Notes: generated from the letters alone by a model not told the origin. A stretch of DNA of 63,594 bases from Anaerolineales bacterium (GCA_016927115.1 JAFGNH010000052.1:1-63594), one strand, 5' to 3'. Positions 51,719-60,917 are shown, numbered from the stretch's first letter. Translations and numbers: made by a program.

Positions 51719-52513
51719 ATGGCAGAGGGGTATGGATACGAAAACACGGCAGAATACTATGATTTTGTGGTCCCGTACCGGGAGCGCCAGGATATTGCGT
51801 TCTATGTGGAAGAGTCGAAAAGGACGGAGGGAGAGGTGCTGGAAGTTGGCTGCGGCACCGGGCGGGTCCTTCTTCCCGCCGCGCGGGCAGGATGCAGGAT
51901 AACCGGGCTGGACCTCTCAACGGAGATGCTGAAGGTGTGCCGGGCTTCTCTGGCGCAGGAGCCTCCTGAGGTGCGTGACCGCGTCAGCCTCCATCAGGAT
52001 GATATGCGCAGCTTTGATCTGGGGAAGACCTTCCAATTGATAACCCTTCCATTCCGCGCATTTCAGCACCTGCTTTGTGTTGAGGACCAGCTGCAGTGCC
52101 TGCAAACGCTGCACCGTCATCTTGCGCCTCAAGGCCGGTTGATACTTGATTTCTTTAACCCTTCGCTGGATTTTATTGTGAACGTTCCTCTGGGTGAGGA
52201 AGTAGGCGAAGAACCTGAGTTCACCATGCCGGATGGACGCCGCGTGGTGCGCTGCAACAGGACAACGGCACAGGACCGGTTCCAACAGGTAAATGATGTC
52301 GAGTTGATCTATCATGTCACCTATCCGGACGGATTTCAGGAGCATCCGGTGCATGCGTTTAAAATTCGTTACACCTTCCGGTTCGAAGCGGAACATTTAC
52401 TATGGCGAAGCGGTTTTCTCGTCGATAACCTGTACAGTGACTATGACCGGAAACCCTATGGAGCCGTAGATCCGGGAGATCTGATATTTATTGCCCGAAA
52501 ACAACAGACTTGA
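51719..52513 (+). CDS. Class I SAM-dependent methyltransferase
   Basis: A 264-residue methyltransferase. Motif I is EVLEVGCGTGRVLLPAA (39-55), followed by ITGLDLSTEML for motif II; QHLLCVEDQLQCLQTLHRHLAPQGRLILDFFNP covers motifs III-IV. The opening YENTAEYYDFVVPYRERQDIAFY is typical of ubiquinone/sugar-type small-molecule methyltransferases. Substrate unknown. ATG 51719 is chosen for GGAGGTGG just upstream. It begins a plus-strand run with an esterase gene 95 bases on. Confidence 0.88.
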   Translation: MAEGYGYENTAEYYDFVVPYRERQDIAFYVEESKRTEGEVLEVGCGTGRVLLPAARAGCRITGLDLSTEMLKVCRASLAQEPPEVRDRVSLHQDDMRSFDLGKTFQLITLPFRAFQHLLCVEDQLQCLQTLHRHLAPQGRLILDFFNPSLDFIVNVPLGEEVGEEPEFTMPDGRRVVRCNRTTAQDRFQQVNDVELIYHVTYPDGFQEHPVHAFKIRYTFRFEAEHLLWRSGFLVDNLYSDYDRKPYGAVDPGDLIFIARKQQT

Positions 52514-52608
52514 AGATACCGGTAAAACAGTACACAGAAGATAAATGGAGGGAAACGCACGGCTGGCGGTAAGTCCGCCGGCAGTTTTCCTGGAGGAACC
52601 TTCGGACC

Positions 52609-53304
52609 ATGAGACAAATCACAGCAGGAAAACAGATCGGACAGACACATCAGAACGCCGGAAGACAGCTGCATTATCTGCTTTTTCTACCCCGGAAGTA
52701 TGGCGTGGAGGACCAGCAATCATGGCCGCTGCTGATGTTCCTGCACGGTATCGGAGAACGCGGCGACAGTAAGCGCACCTTATCCCGGCTGAAACGATAT
52801 GGACCAGCCAGAATGGTGGAGGAGGATCCTGAGTTCCCATGCGTGGTTGTCGCTCCCCAGTGCCCCTCTGAAACCTACTGGGCGGTTCAGCTCGATCTGT
52901 TGGATACGCTCTTTGATGAGCTGCAGAGTACTCTTCATGTGGACCCGGACCGGATCTACCTGACAGGTCTCAGTATGGGAGGGTACGGCTGTTGGCACTA
53001 TGCGCTGAATTATCCGGATCGTTGTGCTGCCGTAGTTCCCATAGCCGGCGGATTTAAGCATCAAAGTCGCGAGATTCCGGACAATATATGCGTGTTGAAA
53101 GATATGCCTGTCTGGGCGTTTCACGGATCTGCAGATACTGTTGTGCTCCCGTATCAGACGGAGAGCCTCGTGGAAGCCCTAAAGGCGTGCGGATCGTTCG
53201 TTCGTTATTCCCGTCTGGAAGGAGCGGATCATGCCCAATCGTGGGAGAGGGCATACGCTGATCCGCAGCTGTGGGCATGGATGATGGCACAGCGCAGGGT
53301 TTGA
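52609..53304 (+). CDS. Alpha/beta-hydrolase esterase (PHB-depolymerase/feruloyl-esterase-like)
   Basis: A 231-residue serine hydrolase with no signal peptide. Oxyanion region LLMFLHGIGERG (41-52), nucleophile S122 in GLSMGG, acid D176 (HGSADTVV) and base H208 (GADHAQSW) make a complete triad. The layout, with APQCPSETYW before the nucleophile elbow, matches the dienelactone-hydrolase/PHB-depolymerase-like esterases often annotated as phospholipase/carboxylesterase. The ATG at 52609 follows a GGAGGAACC sequence. Its 3' end overlaps the longer frame of the next gene but not its preferred start. Confidence 0.86.
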   Translation: MRQITAGKQIGQTHQNAGRQLHYLLFLPRKYGVEDQQSWPLLMFLHGIGERGDSKRTLSRLKRYGPARMVEEDPEFPCVVVAPQCPSETYWAVQLDLLDTLFDELQSTLHVDPDRIYLTGLSMGGYGCWHYALNYPDRCAAVVPIAGGFKHQSREIPDNICVLKDMPVWAFHGSADTVVLPYQTESLVEALKACGSFVRYSRLEGADHAQSWERAYADPQLWAWMMAQRRV

Positions 53305-53366
53305 AACCGGGAGCAGATATTTTCGTAAAGCAGCATGGGAAATACGTGAGAATACTGGAGGTACAT

Positions 53367-53825
53367 ATGCCGCAGCTGGAAAAAGGTGGAAAACATGTAT
53401 TCGGCTGGTCTCGAATTGGCACGGATGGGCGGATAAGGATTCCGCCGGAAGCAGCGATTGAATACAGCCTGGAATCCGATCAGGAAGCGCTGCTCCTGAA
53501 TGGCAGTCGGACAAGCGGAGGGTTCGGGCTTGGCAGGGTAAACATCCTGCTGGAGAGTACCCTTGGCCAGATTTTCAGGGGGAAGATGGATACCTTACTC
53601 GGGGAGCCGTTCGGGACAGCCATCCAGATCGGCCGCAGGGTGGTATGCCGGGTACAACTACGGAGTGGGGAGTTTGTAGTCCCCGTGAATACGCTGGAGC
53701 GCTTCGGAGCTGCTGCTGAAGGGAAACTGCTGGTTCTGCGCGGCAGTGGCATGGCATTGGGATTCTCGGTCCGCGGCCCTATCTTCAAACTTGCAGAAGC
53801 GCATCCGGAACTGCTGGTTTTCTGA
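53367..53825 (+). CDS. Protein with two AbrB-like swapped-hairpin domains
   Basis: A 152-residue protein in two similar halves. The first has FGWSRIGTDGRIRIPPEAAIEYSL; the second has VVCRVQLRSGEFVVPVNTLERFG followed by LLVLRGSGMALGFSVRGPI. The G-x-hydrophobic-P pattern with a following short helix resembles AbrB/SpoVT domains, so DNA binding is possible; the RGSGMALGF and HPELLVF ends recall an uncharacterised family I have seen in clostridia. I chose ATG 53367, with GGAGGT 6 bases upstream, over a start 96 bases earlier. Function unknown. Confidence 0.68.
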   Translation: MPQLEKGGKHVFGWSRIGTDGRIRIPPEAAIEYSLESDQEALLLNGSRTSGGFGLGRVNILLESTLGQIFRGKMDTLLGEPFGTAIQIGRRVVCRVQLRSGEFVVPVNTLERFGAAAEGKLLVLRGSGMALGFSVRGPIFKLAEAHPELLVF

Positions 53826-54030
53826 CTTGTGTCAGCTTTGTTGGGTTGGTTGGGGAAATAATTCACTTTGATTTTAGACTGATCCGGACCTCATCCTGAT
53901 ATCCTAATCATGTATCTTTCCTCTGGACCAGAGCCAGGCCAATTATTGTGCGGGGCAATGTATCTCTGTCCGGAAAACCGGTTCAGCTCATAGTTTTATT
54001 ATTGCAGCAAGGAGTCATAGCATTCTATAA

Positions 54031-57000
54031 ATGAACGCTGAGCAGGAATTCAACGCCACCATTATGCCAGACCAGGCAGACAGCAGCTTTCTCCGTAAAG
54101 CAGTTCTGTTGTTTCAGAGAATAACCACTCCAGATCCATCACTGGCGTTGGAAGATCAGCGCAAATCGGCATTTTTCCTGTCTGTGCTGGTAGGGTTTCT
54201 CCCGATTGCCATACTTGTTACTATCGTGCGAGTATTGCTTCCTGAAGGAAAGTGGGCGCTGCACAATACCGATCTGCCAGCAATTCTGATTATTCTTATA
54301 ATTTCGAGTGGTTTGTATGCATTGGGCAGAAGCCGGGCGTATTTTTCTGCTATCGGAATAACATTTTTTATAATTCTGCTAAGTATCTATTCCGTTTCAT
54401 TTGTTCGTCAAGTTTTCTGGCCGTTGAGTCTGCTTTTTATTCTCCAACTGCTGTCAATCATGCTGCTCTCGCCAAATTTTTGTCGATTTGTGACAGCCGG
54501 CATGATACTGATAAATTCCATCTTTTCCGTTCTGTCTCCCCTTGTGGATCCGCTGGATATATTTTTTGGACCGACGCTGTATCTCATTCTAGGCCTGATC
54601 ATCATTGAGTTCTATGAAAAGTACAGCCGGGTTCGTGAGCAGGATCAACTGAACGACCTGGAGAAACGTGAACAGCAATCGCGGGAATTTTATGCACGGG
54701 CAGAGCAACAGCGCAAACAGCTGGAAGGGTTGACGTCCGTCAGCCAGACACTGATAGAGCTTCAGGATCTGGAATCGCTGCTGGAGAGAATCGTAGAAAA
54801 GGCTATGATGCTGCTTCGCTGCGATTCTGGCGGGATTTACCTTCTGTGTGAAGATGAACAGGTGCTGGAATGGGTAGTTGCCCGGGGGGATGCTCTGGGT
54901 AAACCGGGGTTCAAGCTGGCAAAGGGAGAAGGTCTTTCGGGTAAAGTATGGGAACTCGGAAAACCAATGGCAGTATCCAGCTACTCCTCATGGGAAGGAC
55001 GGGCAGATGATTGGCCATGCGCTGACAGTGCTGTGCTTGCTGTACCAATCTTCTGGCGAGAAAAACTCCAGGGTGTGCTCAATATCGGTGCCCCATATGG
55101 CAGAAAGACGTTTTCTGAAGATGATTTGGAGATTCTTAACCAGTTTGCATCATATACAGCCATTGCGCTCCATAACTCCAGTCTCTACCAGCAGATTCAG
55201 ATGGAACTCCATGAGCGTAAGCAGGCTGAAGAGGCTCTGAGCCATGTTGAAAGCCGTTATCAGAACCTGTTTAACAGTGTTCCGGTTGGACTGTATCGTT
55301 CGACACCGGATGGAAAGATTGTCGATATGAATCAACAATGGCTGAAGATGCTTGGTTACAGTCTTGATGATAAAGGCGAAGTTATGAAAATATCAGCAGA
55401 AGAATTTTTTGCTGATCCAGGGGCACGCAAGAAACAGATAGGAAAATTGTTTTCCAGAGGTGATCCACAATATTTTGAAGTACGGTTGGTGCGAAAGGAC
55501 GGCCGTGTGATCTGGGTCCGGGATTCATCTCATCTGGTGGTCGATCCCGCCGATGGGCAGGAGTATTTTGAGGGAAGCCTTGAAGATATCACAGCAGCGA
55601 AAGAAGCTGACCGGGTCCGGGAAGAATTGCTTGCACAGATACAGCAGCAGGCAGAGCAGATGCTGCAGATCATTCGAACGGTACCGGAGGGAGTGCTGCT
55701 GCTGAATGAGCAGGGCGTAATACTTGAGGCAAATCCTTCAGGGATCGAAGCACTGGCAATTCTTGCGGGGAAACAGAAAGGCCAGGTACTCACGGAACTT
55801 GGCGACCATGGGCTTCAGGATCTGTTAACTTCCCCACCAAAAGGATTGTGGCATGAAATCCGAACAGAAAATGAAATCTATGAGGTCATCTCGCGGCCGC
55901 TGGAAATTGGGCCCGTAACCCATGGCTGGGTCATCGTTCTGAGGGATGTAACGATGGAGCGGAAAATCAAGCAGCGCCAGCAGCAGCAGGAGCAGCTGGC
56001 AGCAATAGGGCAGCTAGCGGGCGGTATTGCTCACGATTTTAATAATATCCTCGCGGTGATTGCGCTGCAGTCGGAAATGGGGCTCCTTGACCCCGGGATC
56101 ACAAATGGCGTGCGCGATCGGGTGCAGATTATTTCCAAGCAGACGGATGTTGCGGCTGACCTTATTCAGCAGATCCTGGACTTCAGTCGGCAAACGGCAA
56201 TTGAACTCAAGGATTTGAACCTGGTTGTTCTGGTTCGTGAAGAAATGAAGCTCCTTGAGCGTACGATCTCTGAGAATATTGTCATTAGTTTTTCCTGCAG
56301 TGAGACTCAGCTGCGTGTCTGGGCTGACCCAACCCGGATCAGACAGGTGCTGCTGAATCTTGCTCTCAATGCACGGGATGCCATGCCTGATGGCGGGCAG
56401 CTGGAGTTTATTCTGGATCAGGTGAGCTACGATGATCCTTCAACCAGCCCGATGGCAGACCTGGTTGGCAGCAGCTGGGCCAGACTTCGTGTCCGGGATA
56501 CGGGAATGGGTATTCTGGATAAGGACCTGGTTCACATATTTGATCCTTTCTATACAACGAAGGAACCCGGGAAGGGCAGCGGCCTTGGCCTTGCGCAGGT
56601 TTATGGAATCATGCAGCAGCATAATGGTGCCATCCATGTTGAGAGCAGTTTTTCACTGGGGACCTGCTTCAACCTGTATCTTCCATTAACCCGAACAATG
56701 CGCCAGACCGGTCCGCTGCGGCCTGAGCCTATGCTGAAAAAAGGCAGAGGCCAACGCGTTATGGTAGTAGAGGACAACGAAGCTACCCGCAGTGCTATAG
56801 TATCCGTGCTGGAGTTGTTAAACTATGAAGTCCTGCAGGCAGAGAATGGGCATCATGCGCTTGAGTTGTACAGGGAGTGGAAAAGTACCATTGATGTAGT
56901 TCTTTCGGATCTTGTCATGCCTGAAATGGGGGGAAAAGCTCTGCTGTATGCTCTGAAGGCGCAGGATCCGGCTGTTAAAGTCATCCTGCTGACCGGGCAT

Positions 57001-57117
57001 CTTGTACAGGATGATGGGTTTGATTTTGACAAAGCCGGTGCAGCAGGCTGGGTCCAGAAACCAGTGAGTGTCAAACAGATAGCAGGTATTCTGGCTGATG
57101 TGCTTGGTACAGGTTGA
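54031..57117 (+). CDS. Membrane hybrid sensor histidine kinase (GAF-PAS-PAS-HK-receiver)
   Basis: A 1028-residue hybrid kinase. About six membrane helices lie in residues 45-200 and a coiled coil runs to about 235. A GAF domain (240-385) is followed by a PAS domain (about 405-530, with its PAC-like EYFEGSLEDITAAKE end) and a second PAS-like domain (545-640). HisKA has H668 in the NtrB-type motif GGIAHDFNNIL. The catalytic domain has NLALNARDAM, DTGMGI and GSGLGL. A C-terminal receiver (about 905-1028) carries acceptor D960 (VLSDLVMPEMGG) and a lysine in WVQKPVS. No adjacent regulator is the obvious output, so phosphotransfer to a distant partner is likely. An AAGGAG lies rather far (14-17 bases) before the ATG. 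Confidence 0.93.
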   Translation: MNAEQEFNATIMPDQADSSFLRKAVLLFQRITTPDPSLALEDQRKSAFFLSVLVGFLPIAILVTIVRVLLPEGKWALHNTDLPAILIILIISSGLYALGRSRAYFSAIGITFFIILLSIYSVSFVRQVFWPLSLLFILQLLSIMLLSPNFCRFVTAGMILINSIFSVLSPLVDPLDIFFGPTLYLILGLIIIEFYEKYSRVREQDQLNDLEKREQQSREFYARAEQQRKQLEGLTSVSQTLIELQDLESLLERIVEKAMMLLRCDSGGIYLLCEDEQVLEWVVARGDALGKPGFKLAKGEGLSGKVWELGKPMAVSSYSSWEGRADDWPCADSAVLAVPIFWREKLQGVLNIGAPYGRKTFSEDDLEILNQFASYTAIALHNSSLYQQIQMELHERKQAEEALSHVESRYQNLFNSVPVGLYRSTPDGKIVDMNQQWLKMLGYSLDDKGEVMKISAEEFFADPGARKKQIGKLFSRGDPQYFEVRLVRKDGRVIWVRDSSHLVVDPADGQEYFEGSLEDITAAKEADRVREELLAQIQQQAEQMLQIIRTVPEGVLLLNEQGVILEANPSGIEALAILAGKQKGQVLTELGDHGLQDLLTSPPKGLWHEIRTENEIYEVISRPLEIGPVTHGWVIVLRDVTMERKIKQRQQQQEQLAAIGQLAGGIAHDFNNILAVIALQSEMGLLDPGITNGVRDRVQIISKQTDVAADLIQQILDFSRQTAIELKDLNLVVLVREEMKLLERTISENIVISFSCSETQLRVWADPTRIRQVLLNLALNARDAMPDGGQLEFILDQVSYDDPSTSPMADLVGSSWARLRVRDTGMGILDKDLVHIFDPFYTTKEPGKGSGLGLAQVYGIMQQHNGAIHVESSFSLGTCFNLYLPLTRTMRQTGPLRPEPMLKKGRGQRVMVVEDNEATRSAIVSVLELLNYEVLQAENGHHALELYREWKSTIDVVLSDLVMPEMGGKALLYALKAQDPAVKVILLTGHLVQDDGFDFDKAGAAGWVQKPVSVKQIAGILADVLGTG

Positions 57118-57151
57118 CCCGGCCTGCTGCGTCTTTTTTTTCCACTTTTTT

Positions 57152-57403
57152 TTACTTGATTCCAAACATGGTGGTGCGTGGTTCGATAAAATTCTGTGCG
57201 TGTGTTGTGCGCCTCTGAAGCATTTCACCCAGCCTGATTAACCATGCCCCGAAACGGTGTGCGAAAACATCCATGGAATGTGTCTGATTCTGACGGGCAC
57301 ATCGTGTCAGATGGAATCGTGCTGCTTCAGCTTCGTATACTTTCGCATTGTATTTGTGGAGCTCCAGAAAGACATCCGGATTTGTTGAATACAGTGGAGA
57401 CAT
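57152..57403 (-). CDS. Small hypothetical protein
   Basis: An 83-residue, histidine- and arginine-rich protein without signal or membrane segments. It runs from MSPLYSTNPDVFLELHKYNA through EAARFHLTRCARQNQ to a basic C-terminus. GAAGGCAGG stands 5 bases before the ATG. It lies 68 bases after the ArsR-type regulator on the same strand, so it may be its second cistron. The ELHKYNAKVYEAEA helix resembles short uncharacterised helical proteins I associate with this phylum, but I cannot name a family. Confidence 0.5.
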   Translation of the reverse strand: MSPLYSTNPDVFLELHKYNAKVYEAEAARFHLTRCARQNQTHSMDVFAHRFGAWLIRLGEMLQRRTTHAQNFIEPRTTMFGIK

Positions 57404-57471
57404 TTTTTCCTGCCTTCTTTTGGTATTCTGTTCGTTACAATGATGAGATAGACGGGTACCGATTAATCCAA

Positions 57472-58560
57472 TTACTGTTGCAAATAGTTTTTCAGCCTGG
57501 AGAAGGTATCCTCGATACGATCAATTGCCAGGGTGTACGTCTTGACACCTTCCTTCTTCTGAATACGCAGATAACCGGCTGTGCTGAGCTGGGACAGGTT
57601 ACGTGAAGCGCTGGATTGACTGAGTTCGAGTGTTTCCATCACATCCTGAGCGGTTTGCGGGCCTTTGCCTGCCACCAGGTCCAGGATCAGCAGCCGGGTA
57701 TCGTCCGCAAGGGCACGCAGTCGCATCAGGAGTTCAGTACGATTAAGGGCAGGCGAGGCTATTTCTGTGCCTTCTGGAATATGAGCCGGGAACAGGATAT
57801 AGGCTTTCTGCTCATGAACTTCCGCCAAAAGCAGGTTTTCTCCGATATGGATGGAGGGGATGAATACAAGTTCCTCGATAAGCGGCAGCCAGATATCCCA
57901 GTGTGATGGGATCTGAGTGAAACCGGTTATCTTATGGATAACGTCTTTGCGTGAGATGTTGCTAAAAGAAAGGTTCTGGTAAGCGTTCACCGAATCCTGG
58001 ATGAGTGGCTCAATACGCTGCCATTCCTGTTGCAGCAGTTTGTCCCATACCCAGCGCAGGTGTTGTACCATGGTGTTTTTGCGGACTTCCGGCTGCTGCA
58101 GGCGATCGAATTCGGCTTCGTAGAAGGCTGTTTTGAAAGAGCCCTTCTGCGCAAGAACTATTTTCCTGGTGAGATCGAGATAGGTCTTGAGATCCGTTCG
58201 TACTGCTTCTGCGGTGGGGAAGCTGGTTTCCTGCGGATGGTACACCTTTGCAAAAGCAATCAGTTCACGGGCTTCACTCTCAACCAATTCACGAGCATCC
58301 CGTTGTGCAAAGAGTTCGATCCAGTCGGGAAATGAAGAGGTTGTGTCACCATGCAGATAGGAAAAAGCAGCGCGGCTGACAAAACCGTTTACTTCCAGCT
58401 GAGCAGGTGTCAGTGGATGGTTCAAGGTTGAGACCCAGTTGATCAATTCCCCAGAATCTTCGCGTAACAGGAACAAACTGGTCAGTGCGTTGTATATCGG
58501 CGCGGTGGTAAAACTGATCCCGACCGGTGTGCTGCGGCGGACTATTTCGAGTTCTGGCAT
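57472..58560 (-). CDS. ArsR-type winged-helix regulator with large N-terminal domain
   Basis: A 362-residue regulator. The C-terminal 85 residues form an ArsR-like winged helix (LRALADDTRLLILDLVAGKG... SQSSASRNLSQLSTAGYLR... KTYTL). No ArsR metal-site cysteines are seen. The N-terminal 270 residues have no clear motif but contain a long helical part; this layout recurs in Gram-positive and Chloroflexota regulators (DUF5937-like, my recollection). A perfect 16-bp palindrome lies just downstream of its promoter and a related site upstream, so it very probably represses itself. Confidence 0.83.
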   Translation of the reverse strand: MPELEIVRRSTPVGISFTTAPIYNALTSLFLLREDSGELINWVSTLNHPLTPAQLEVNGFVSRAAFSYLHGDTTSSFPDWIELFAQRDARELVESEARELIAFAKVYHPQETSFPTAEAVRTDLKTYLDLTRKIVLAQKGSFKTAFYEAEFDRLQQPEVRKNTMVQHLRWVWDKLLQQEWQRIEPLIQDSVNAYQNLSFSNISRKDVIHKITGFTQIPSHWDIWLPLIEELVFIPSIHIGENLLLAEVHEQKAYILFPAHIPEGTEIASPALNRTELLMRLRALADDTRLLILDLVAGKGPQTAQDVMETLELSQSSASRNLSQLSTAGYLRIQKKEGVKTYTLAIDRIEDTFSRLKNYLQQ

Positions 58561-58584
58561 GGTATAGCCCTTTCTTCTCTATTT

Positions 58585-58600
58585 ACCCGATATATCGGGT
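58585..58600. promoter_or_regulatory. Operator O1: perfect 16-bp palindrome
   Basis: ACCCGATATATCGGGT, identical to its reverse complement, lies between the predicted transcript start and the ATG of the ArsR-type gene, 24 bases before the ATG. A repressor bound here would block elongation. Confidence 0.75.
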
Positions 58601-58611
58601 ATGACAAATAT

Positions 58612-58640
58612 ATTCTAGCTCAGAATACAGACGGAGTCAA
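58612..58640 (-). promoter_or_regulatory. Promoter of the ArsR-type regulator
   Basis: Minus strand: TTGACT (58635-58640), 17-base spacer, TAGAAT (58612-58617). It is bracketed by operators O1 and O2. Confidence 0.7.
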
Positions 58641-58648
58641 GCACAATA

Positions 58649-58662
58649 TGCGATATATCCGC
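58649..58662. promoter_or_regulatory. Operator O2: related imperfect palindrome
   Basis: TGCGATATATCCGC shares the CGATATATC core with O1. Its centre is 63 bases from that of O1, six turns of B-DNA, so both sites face the same side. It abuts the -35 element and could also affect the divergent PEBP gene. Confidence 0.55.
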
Positions 58663-58867
58663 AAAAACGGGTAAATCTGTCAGAGTGCTGCACCTTGTTG
58701 AAGGAATGGGGAAGCGGTTCGAGTAACAGACATGGCGGTCGAGAAATTACTCCGTTTGTGGCTGGATTTTTACCAACTGGTTTTTTTACCATGAATGGAT
58801 TAAGCTACGGACAAGGCATTGATCTGTTCGATGGTTCGCAGAAGGAGTGAAGACGGGGAGGGGAAAG

Positions 58868-59335
58868 ATGGATTTTACACTTACCAGCAGTGTGTTTGTG
58901 TACGGAGAGCCGATCCCGGCAAAGTATACCTGTGATGGGGAAGGCATTTCGCCGCCGCTTTCCTGGCAGGGTGTTCCTGAAACTGCAAAATCCCTTGTGT
59001 TGATTGTTGATGATCCTGATGCGCCCATTGGTACCTGGGTGCACTGGGTTCTGTACAATCTTCCAGCTTCCACGGGATCCCTGGAGGAGAATATTTCTGC
59101 TGTTGATGCGCCTGTTCCCGGTGCCTGTCATGGAAAGAACAGCTGGAGGCGGCTGGGATATGGCGGCCCCTGTCCTCCTGGTGGTACGCACAGATATTTT
59201 TTCAAACTTTTTGCGCTGGATATCGTACTGGCACTGCAGCCTGGAGCTAAGAAGAAAGACGTAGATGCGAGTATGACCGGTCATGTGCTGGCTGAGGCCC
59301 AATTAATGGGAACCTACCGGCGCAGCCGTTCGTAG
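58868..59335 (+). CDS. YbhB/YbcL-family PEBP (Raf-kinase-inhibitor-like) protein
   Basis: A 155-residue PEBP-fold protein without signal peptide. Core ligand-pocket motifs DDPDAPIGTWVHWVLYNLP and GYGGPCPPGGTHRYFFKLFALD are complete, as in E. coli YbhB and YbcL. Anion or phospholipid-headgroup binding is expected, but the physiological role of bacterial members is not settled. ATG 58868 has GGGGAGGGG upstream. It is divergent from the ArsR-type gene, across a region containing O1 and O2, so shared control is possible. Confidence 0.9.
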   Translation: MDFTLTSSVFVYGEPIPAKYTCDGEGISPPLSWQGVPETAKSLVLIVDDPDAPIGTWVHWVLYNLPASTGSLEENISAVDAPVPGACHGKNSWRRLGYGGPCPPGGTHRYFFKLFALDIVLALQPGAKKKDVDASMTGHVLAEAQLMGTYRRSRS

Positions 59336-59355
59336 GGGGCGCAGGATAACCAACG

Positions 59356-60372
59356 CTACTTGGCGGTCGTCTGGGAACTGGTTGTGGACGATTGATCTTG
59401 GTGGGCAGCAGTGAAGCTGAGTTCAGCAAGATCCGAAGTAATATTGACGGATCGATTGTCGGATGGGTGGTAGTGTATGTGCACACGCAACAGGAAGTCG
59501 ATATTCTCCGTCAGCACCTGTTCCACCTGAGTGCAGATAGAATCCCCTTCACGGATGGACATGGATCCATCCATACACAGTATCAGATTCAGGATCATAT
59601 AGTGGCCGAACTTCTGGACATTGATTTCCTCAACCTGTTCCACACTTTCGATGTTTTCGAGCAGGCAGTATATTTGATCGACCAGAATTGGAGCCGGTGC
59701 GGTAGTCATCAGTTCAGCCGAGGATTCCTGGATGATCTGGATTCCGGTACGTAGAATCACGAGGGCGACCACAGCTCCTGCCAGCGGATCAACCCAGTGA
59801 TAACCAAGGCGGGAAAGGCTGATGCCCAGCACAGCGGCCAGGGCGGAGAAGATATCATTGCGGTGGTCCCGGGCCAGTGCTGCCACTGTAGAGGTGCCAA
59901 CGCTGCGGCCGATTTCCTGTGTGAAGAAGGTTAGGGCAATCTTCAGCAGGACGGTAAAAACAGCCACAATCAAGGCAGTTGGTGTGGCAGTCAGCATGTC
60001 CTGCTGGCCGGAAGCCATGTTGAAGATTTTGTTAGCGGCATTCCAGAGGATGGTAATTGCGGTTGTTATCACGAAAGCGCCAACTGCAACGGATGCGATG
60101 CTTTCAAACTGCCTGTGACCGTAAGGGTGTTCCTTGTCAGGTGGTTTATATGCGTGGCGGATAAATATACTCACGACTACATAGTAGGCTACGTCCGAAG
60201 TCGAATTGATACCATCTGCGAGCAAAGCCGGGCTGTGTCCGAATATGCCGGCTGCGGTTTTCAAGCCTGCGAGCAGGATGTTGGCAATAAGACCGATCCG
60301 CACAGCGAGGGATACTTTTCTGTCGTGTGTTTTTTCAACTGGGTTGTTGCAGTCTGTTGATTCTGGGTACAT
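59356..60372 (-). CDS. Cation diffusion facilitator (CDF) transporter
   Basis: A CDF-family divalent metal/proton antiporter, 338 residues from the ATG at 60372 or 353 from a GTG at 60417; the longer form adds a His-containing N-terminus (HTGHRHAH) and neither start has a clear ribosome site. Six membrane helices are followed by a cytoplasmic C-terminal domain. Helix 2 reads LLADGINSTSD and helix 5 ALARDHRNDIFS, giving an H/D-type site as in zinc or iron exporters. The GHRQFES segment between helices is typical. The tail is Ser/Thr/Gln-rich. Convergent with the PEBP gene, 20 bases apart. Confidence 0.9.
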   Translation of the reverse strand: MYPESTDCNNPVEKTHDRKVSLAVRIGLIANILLAGLKTAAGIFGHSPALLADGINSTSDVAYYVVVSIFIRHAYKPPDKEHPYGHRQFESIASVAVGAFVITTAITILWNAANKIFNMASGQQDMLTATPTALIVAVFTVLLKIALTFFTQEIGRSVGTSTVAALARDHRNDIFSALAAVLGISLSRLGYHWVDPLAGAVVALVILRTGIQIIQESSAELMTTAPAPILVDQIYCLLENIESVEQVEEINVQKFGHYMILNLILCMDGSMSIREGDSICTQVEQVLTENIDFLLRVHIHYHPSDNRSVNITSDLAELSFTAAHQDQSSTTSSQTTAK

Positions 60373-60456
60373 GTGTGCGTGTCGATGTCCGGTATGCAGG
60401 TAAGTATTGTCAAACACCAGGCAGGTGATTGTTCTGTTGTCCTGCTACGAAAAAGG

Positions 60457-60485
60457 ATTATACCTTGTTTGGGAGAGCCTGTCGG
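60457..60485 (-). promoter_or_regulatory. Promoter of the CDF transporter
   Basis: Minus strand: CCGACA (60480-60485), 17-base spacer, perfect TATAAT (60457-60462). The leader would be about 33 bases to the GTG or 78 to the ATG. Confidence 0.5.
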
Positions 60486-60713
60486 GCAAAAAAACGGCAT
60501 ATTCCTTTCAGGAAAGTCGATTTCCAGACAGCGTTTTCAAAAACTGCTGGATGTGGGTAGATGCTCTGTAGGAAGAAGTACTGACAGATTTGATCCTGCC
60601 TGAACATATTGTTTCCCCTTTCTTATTACTGCAGCTCCCTGATGCTTCATTGATTGCTGCCTGAAAAACAGTACAATGGGCTGTAACACTTTACTGAACT
60701 CATGGAGGAACCG

Positions 60714-60917
60714 ATGGAGTGTAAACAGGCGAAGAATCTGGAAAACTGCAACTGCAGTTATGAGCCATGCTCTCGCAAGGGAATCTGCTGTGATTGTATC
60801 CGCTACCACCTGCGCATGCGGGAACTGCCGGGCTGCTGTTTTCCGGATGGAGCTGAGCGGACGTATGACCGCTCCTTCGAGCATTTTGCACGGCTTGTAC
60901 AATCCGGGAGCGTATGA
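60714..60917 (+). CDS. Cysteine-rich DUF6485 family small protein
   Basis: A 67-residue protein with nine cysteines: CKQAKNLENCNCSYEPC, RKGICCDCIRYH and a later CCFPD. The pattern fits the small DUF6485 proteins, which probably bind metal or an iron-sulfur cluster. The conserved ending TYDRSFEHFA is also typical. I chose ATG 60714, with GGAGG 6-10 bases upstream, over an ATG 12 bases earlier that would overlap that site. No partner is obvious; the aldolase operon follows 108 bases on. Confidence 0.82.
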   Translation: MECKQAKNLENCNCSYEPCSRKGICCDCIRYHLRMRELPGCCFPDGAERTYDRSFEHFARLVQSGSV

